Assembly (NCBI GenBank): GCA_018660505.1
Contig: JABJKE010000031.1
Span: forward strand, 1 to 38,911
Reading direction: 5' to 3'
Length of the DNA: 38,911 bases
From: Rhodobiaceae bacterium
GTDB taxonomy: Bacteria > Pseudomonadota > Alphaproteobacteria > RS24
Part shown: positions 36,404 through 38,911 of the stretch, one piece after another
Layout: each line of letters starts with the position of its first letter
Numbering within the stretch: position 1 is the stretch's first letter
Notes under the pieces: model-generated
What the model was told of the DNA's origin: nothing
What the model saw: only the letters and a program-made list of their open reading frames with translations
Databases searched by the model: none
Program-made: the position numbers and the translations under genes

Positions 36404-36943
36404 ATGGAAACTGTTCACCCCCTGCCGTCTGATTTCAGCCTCATCTTGCGGCCTAACCGCTCTTTGTCGCAACGCGGATTTTTATGGTTGATGGGGCTTT
36501 TTGGCGGCGCCTCTTTGGCGCTTGGCGGTTATTTCTGGGCGCTTGGCGCGTGGCCAGTGTTTGGCTTTTTCGGCCTCGATGTCGTGCTTTTATATTTATT
36601 CTTCCGTCTCAATTACCGCCATGCAAGGCGCTATGAGACTTTGGCGATGCGCGACGATAAATTAATTTTCGGTCAAGTTTCGGCCGCAGGGAAGTCACGT
36701 GAATGGTCGTTCGACCCCTATTGGGTTCGCCTCAAACTCGAGCGTTTGGGGCAAGACGGCGAAGACATTGGCAATCTCATTCTATCGAGCCACGGCAAAT
36801 ATGTTTCGGTCGGGGCTTTTCTGTCGCCCGATGAGCGCGCCGAACTGGCCGCTCGATTGCAGCTCAGCCTCAAACATCTATTGGCTGCCGACCCGAGCGG
36901 GCCAGAAACAAGCCCCGAGCCAGATTACGGCCAACGCGCGTAA
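36404..36943 (+). CDS. DUF2244 family membrane protein
   Basis: A 179-residue protein with two adjacent N-terminal membrane helices (about residues 26-70) and a cytoplasmic C-terminal domain. The segments LILRPNRSLSQRGFLWLMG, EWSFDPYWVRLKL and HGKYVSVGAFLSPDERAELA are typical of DUF2244, which has no known function. It is divergent from nth and convergent with gpmA. The start ATG at 36404 lacks a strong ribosome site. Confidence 0.9.
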   Translation: METVHPLPSDFSLILRPNRSLSQRGFLWLMGLFGGASLALGGYFWALGAWPVFGFFGLDVVLLYLFFRLNYRHARRYETLAMRDDKLIFGQVSAAGKSREWSFDPYWVRLKLERLGQDGEDIGNLILSSHGKYVSVGAFLSPDERAELAARLQLSLKHLLAADPSGPETSPEPDYGQRA

Positions 36944-36945
36944 GG

Positions 36946-36970
36946 CGGATTATAGCGTCGGATTATAGCG
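36946..36970. repeat. 13-bp tandem duplication over the gpmA stop
   Basis: CGGATTATAGCG occurs at 36946-36957 and again at 36959-36970 with one base between. The second copy (in + order) covers the last codons and stop of the leftward gpmA; the other is just beyond. It looks like a recent slippage product and does not change the protein. Confidence 0.9.
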
Positions 36971-37583
36971 CGAGAATTTCCTTCGAGGTGACGGCCCCCT
37001 CGGCATTTAGCTCATAGCAATAGGGCACGCCGGTGCCGATGTTCACATCGATGATTTCTTCCGAGCTCAAGCCCTCTAATTGCATCACCAGTGCGCGCAA
37101 ACTATTGCCATGCGCGGCGATGAGAATATCTTTGCCTTGTTTGAGCTGCGGCATGATTTCCGCATCAAAATAGGGCAACACCCGATCGGCGGTATCTTTC
37201 AAACTTTCGCCCCCTGGCGGCGGCGTATCAAATGAGCGGCGCCAAATATGCACTTGCGCCTCGCCCCATTTCTCGCGCGCGTCATCTTTATTCAAGCCCG
37301 CCAAGTCGCCATAATCGCGCTCGTTCAAGGCTTCGTGGCGCGTGGTGGGCAGCTCGCCATCGGGCAGCAGGTCTTGCAGCAAAAGCGCCAGTGTTTTTTG
37401 TGCCCGTTGCAGGTTGGACGTAAAGGCCAAGTCGAATTTAGCCCCCGCCGCTTTTAACGCCCGCCCGGCCGCATGGGCTTCGGCCACGCCTTGGGCCGTG
37501 AGGTCTGGGTCGCGCCAACCGGTAAAGAGGTTTTTCTCATTCCATTCACTTTGGCCGTGACGCACTAAAACAAGGCGGCTCAT
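36963..37583 (-). CDS. gpmA: phosphoglycerate mutase, 2,3-bisphosphoglycerate-dependent
   Basis: A 206-residue enzyme that interconverts 3- and 2-phosphoglycerate in glycolysis and gluconeogenesis. The phosphohistidine motif is [10 protein letters not shown] (His9), followed by [27 protein letters not shown] and [12 protein letters not shown] are characteristic. The ATG at 37581-37583 has an AAAGGA site; a TTG two codons earlier is not needed. It follows dapB after 37 bp on the same strand. Confidence 0.98.
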   Translation of the reverse strand: MSRLVLVRHGQSEWNEKNLFTGWRDPDLTAQGVAEAHAAGRALKAAGAKFDLAFTSNLQRAQKTLALLLQDLLPDGELPTTRHEALNERDYGDLAGLNKDDAREKWGEAQVHIWRRSFDTPPPGGESLKDTADRVLPYFDAEIMPQLKQGKDILIAAHGNSLRALVMQLEGLSSEEIIDVNIGTGVPYCYELNAEGAVTSKEILAL

Positions 37584-37620
37584 ATTCAAATCCTTTTCAA
37601 CTGTCTGGGGAAGTATCGGT

Positions 37621-38430
37621 TTAACGGGAGGCTTTTAGCCCCAAAACATCTTGCATGTCGTAGAGGCCTTCGGCTTGCGAATGCGCCCAAATGGCGGCTT
37701 TTATCGCGCCACGGGCAAAAATATCACGCGTCTCGGCGCGGTGGCTCAGGCGGATTTGCTCGTTTTCTCCGGCCAAAATAACCTCATGGTCGCCGACCAC
37801 AGAACCGCCGCGTAAGGCGGCAATGCCAATGTCGCCCGGATTTCTAGCCCCCACGAGGCCATCGCGCCCGCTTTGTATCACTTTGTCGAGCGCCACATCG
37901 CGGCCCGTTGCGGCCGCCTCGGCCAAGAGCAAGGCGGTGCCAGAGGGCGCATCGACTTTATGGCGATGGTGCATGTCGAGAATTTCAATATCCCAATCTT
38001 CGCCCAAAGCGGCGCTGGCTTGTTGCACAAGGCCCGCCAGCAGGTTGACGCCAAGGCTCATATTGCCAGATTTCACAATTTTTGCATGACGCGCGGCGGC
38101 CTCGATTTGGGCTTCTTGCGCGGCGGTAAAGCCTGTGGTGCCGATGATATGAACATTGCGCGCCTGGGCTGCCAGTCCGGCGAGGGGCACGCTGGCGTCG
38201 GGCACGGTGAAATCAATCACGCCGTCGGCTTGGCGCATCAGCTCCAGCGCATCATCGCTCGCCACAATACCGCAAGCGGCTTGCCCGGCCAGCGTGGCGA
38301 GGTCTTGCCCAAGCGCCGCACTGCCCGCAGGCTCCAGCCCGCCCATCAGCTCCAGCGTCTCATCCGCCAAGATTAATTTTGTCAGTGCCTGACCCATGCG
38401 GCCCGCACAGCCATTTACAATTAGTTTCAT
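37621..38430 (-). CDS. dapB: 4-hydroxy-tetrahydrodipicolinate reductase
   Basis: A 269-residue NAD(P)H-dependent enzyme of lysine and meso-diaminopimelate synthesis. The Rossmann motif is [20 protein letters not shown] binds the cofactor; the catalytic [14 protein letters not shown] holds the substrate-binding His and Lys. It supplies the diaminopimelate of peptidoglycan, the substrate that L,D-transpeptidases cross-link. It lies between dnaJ and gpmA on the same strand. Confidence 0.98.
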   Translation of the reverse strand: MKLIVNGCAGRMGQALTKLILADETLELMGGLEPAGSAALGQDLATLAGQAACGIVASDDALELMRQADGVIDFTVPDASVPLAGLAAQARNVHIIGTTGFTAAQEAQIEAAARHAKIVKSGNMSLGVNLLAGLVQQASAALGEDWDIEILDMHHRHKVDAPSGTALLLAEAAATGRDVALDKVIQSGRDGLVGARNPGDIGIAALRGGSVVGDHEVILAGENEQIRLSHRAETRDIFARGAIKAAIWAHSQAEGLYDMQDVLGLKASR

Positions 38431-38512
38431 GCCAAATTCCTATTCGCCGCCATGATAGCAGGCGCTCCGATAATCGTCGAGAGAGGAAACCGCACGCGGG
38501 GCTTATCGGCGC

Positions 38513-38911
38513 TTAGGTTAAATCGCGAAAAGCTTGCGTGTCGGGATAATTGCTGTCGTCCAATTTATCGCTGAACGCATCCAAAAGTTTTTTCTGCGCC
38601 CGGGTCAGGCTGGTCGGGGTTTCAATGTCAATTTGCACATAAAGGTCGCCGCTACTGCGCGAGCGCAAAACCGGCATGCCTTTGCCGCGCAGGCGAAATT
38701 GCTGTCCGGCCTGGGCGCCTTCTGGCAGGGTCAATTTAACTTTCTTGCCGCCCAAAAGCGGCACTTCTAGGGCCCCGCCACGAATGGCCAGATGAAACGG
38801 CACGGGCATGGCGCAGAATAAATCGGCCCCGTCGCGTTGCAAAAACGCATGCGGGCGAAGATTGACAAATACATAAAGGTCACCATTGGTCGCCCCTTGC
38901 GGGCCCGCATT
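38513..38911 (-). CDS. dnaJ: chaperone DnaJ, C-terminal part (runs off the window)
   Basis: The last 132 codons of DnaJ. GDLYVFVNLRPHAFLQRDGADLF begins C-terminal domain II, and LPEGAQAGQQFRLRGKGMPVL with GDLYVQIDIETP is diagnostic. The J domain and the zinc-finger region lie outside to the right. The frame is open to the last base. DnaJ stimulates DnaK; dnaJ-dapB linkage is frequent in alphaproteobacteria. Confidence 0.97.
   Translation of the reverse strand, partial: NAGPQGATNGDLYVFVNLRPHAFLQRDGADLFCAMPVPFHLAIRGGALEVPLLGGKKVKLTLPEGAQAGQQFRLRGKGMPVLRSRSSGDLYVQIDIETPTSLTRAQKKLLDAFSDKLDDSNYPDTQAFRDLT

Noticed and set aside
1-38911. CRISPR array, insertion sequence, prophage or toxin-antitoxin pair
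   Set aside because: No regularly spaced repeats, transposase, integrase or phage structural genes, or small paired genes of that type were seen on either strand.

Overview
This window is an origin-proximal core segment of an alphaproteobacterial chromosome, moderately GC-rich. The case for Alphaproteobacteria is gene content plus order: rsmG-parA-parB and mnmG-mnmE beside leuS-lptE-holA, rho-hemJ-hemE next to a DnaA-box-rich gap and then ppsR-maf-aroE-coaE-dnaQ, then secB/fxsA/timA/smr, hisBHAFE-coaA, nth-DUF2244, and gpmA-dapB-dnaJ. DUF3576, DUF2244, TimA and a CenR-type regulator are also typical of that class. I cannot fix the order or family from sequence alone; the order of the right arm recalls Rhizobiales and Parvibaculales-like lineages.

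Left edge (1-7.8 kb): an MFS transporter that has lost its N-terminal third lies beside a tRNA-Gly(GCC) gene. Then come a DUF3422 protein, a CMD/peroxidase-like protein, two divergent hotdog thioesterases, a CenR-like response regulator facing an L,D-transpeptidase across a perfect 17-bp inverted repeat, YggS, a ThiE-like protein and a DUF3576 lipoprotein.

Segregation and origin region (7.8-25 kb): leuS-lptE-holA run rightward into parB. parB, parA, rsmG, mnmG and mnmE run leftward, with two perfect parS palindromes, one inside the rsmG coding sequence and one between mnmG and mnmE. A YyaL-type thioredoxin-domain protein and a dienelactone hydrolase follow, then rho, hemJ and hemE (leftward). 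The gap of about 450 bp between hemE and ppsR has the properties of the chromosomal origin: an AT-rich palindrome, many DnaA-box-like 9-mers including three directly abutting, a 17-bp inverted repeat made of GGGGATA motifs, and a switch in the prevailing gene direction.

Right arm (25-38.9 kb): maf, aroE, coaE and dnaQ form a tight rightward run. secB and fxsA run leftward; timA and smr run rightward; then the late-histidine operon hisB-H-A-F-E with coaA. An adenosine kinase-like PfkB protein, nth, DUF2244, gpmA, dapB and the 3' part of dnaJ complete the window.

I see no CRISPR array, prophage, insertion sequence or defence system, and no convincing new multi-gene system. The observations most worth following are non-coding: the architecture of the origin, the parS pair, the cenR/L,D-transpeptidase inverted repeat, and the palindromes near the truncated transporter and the tRNA.
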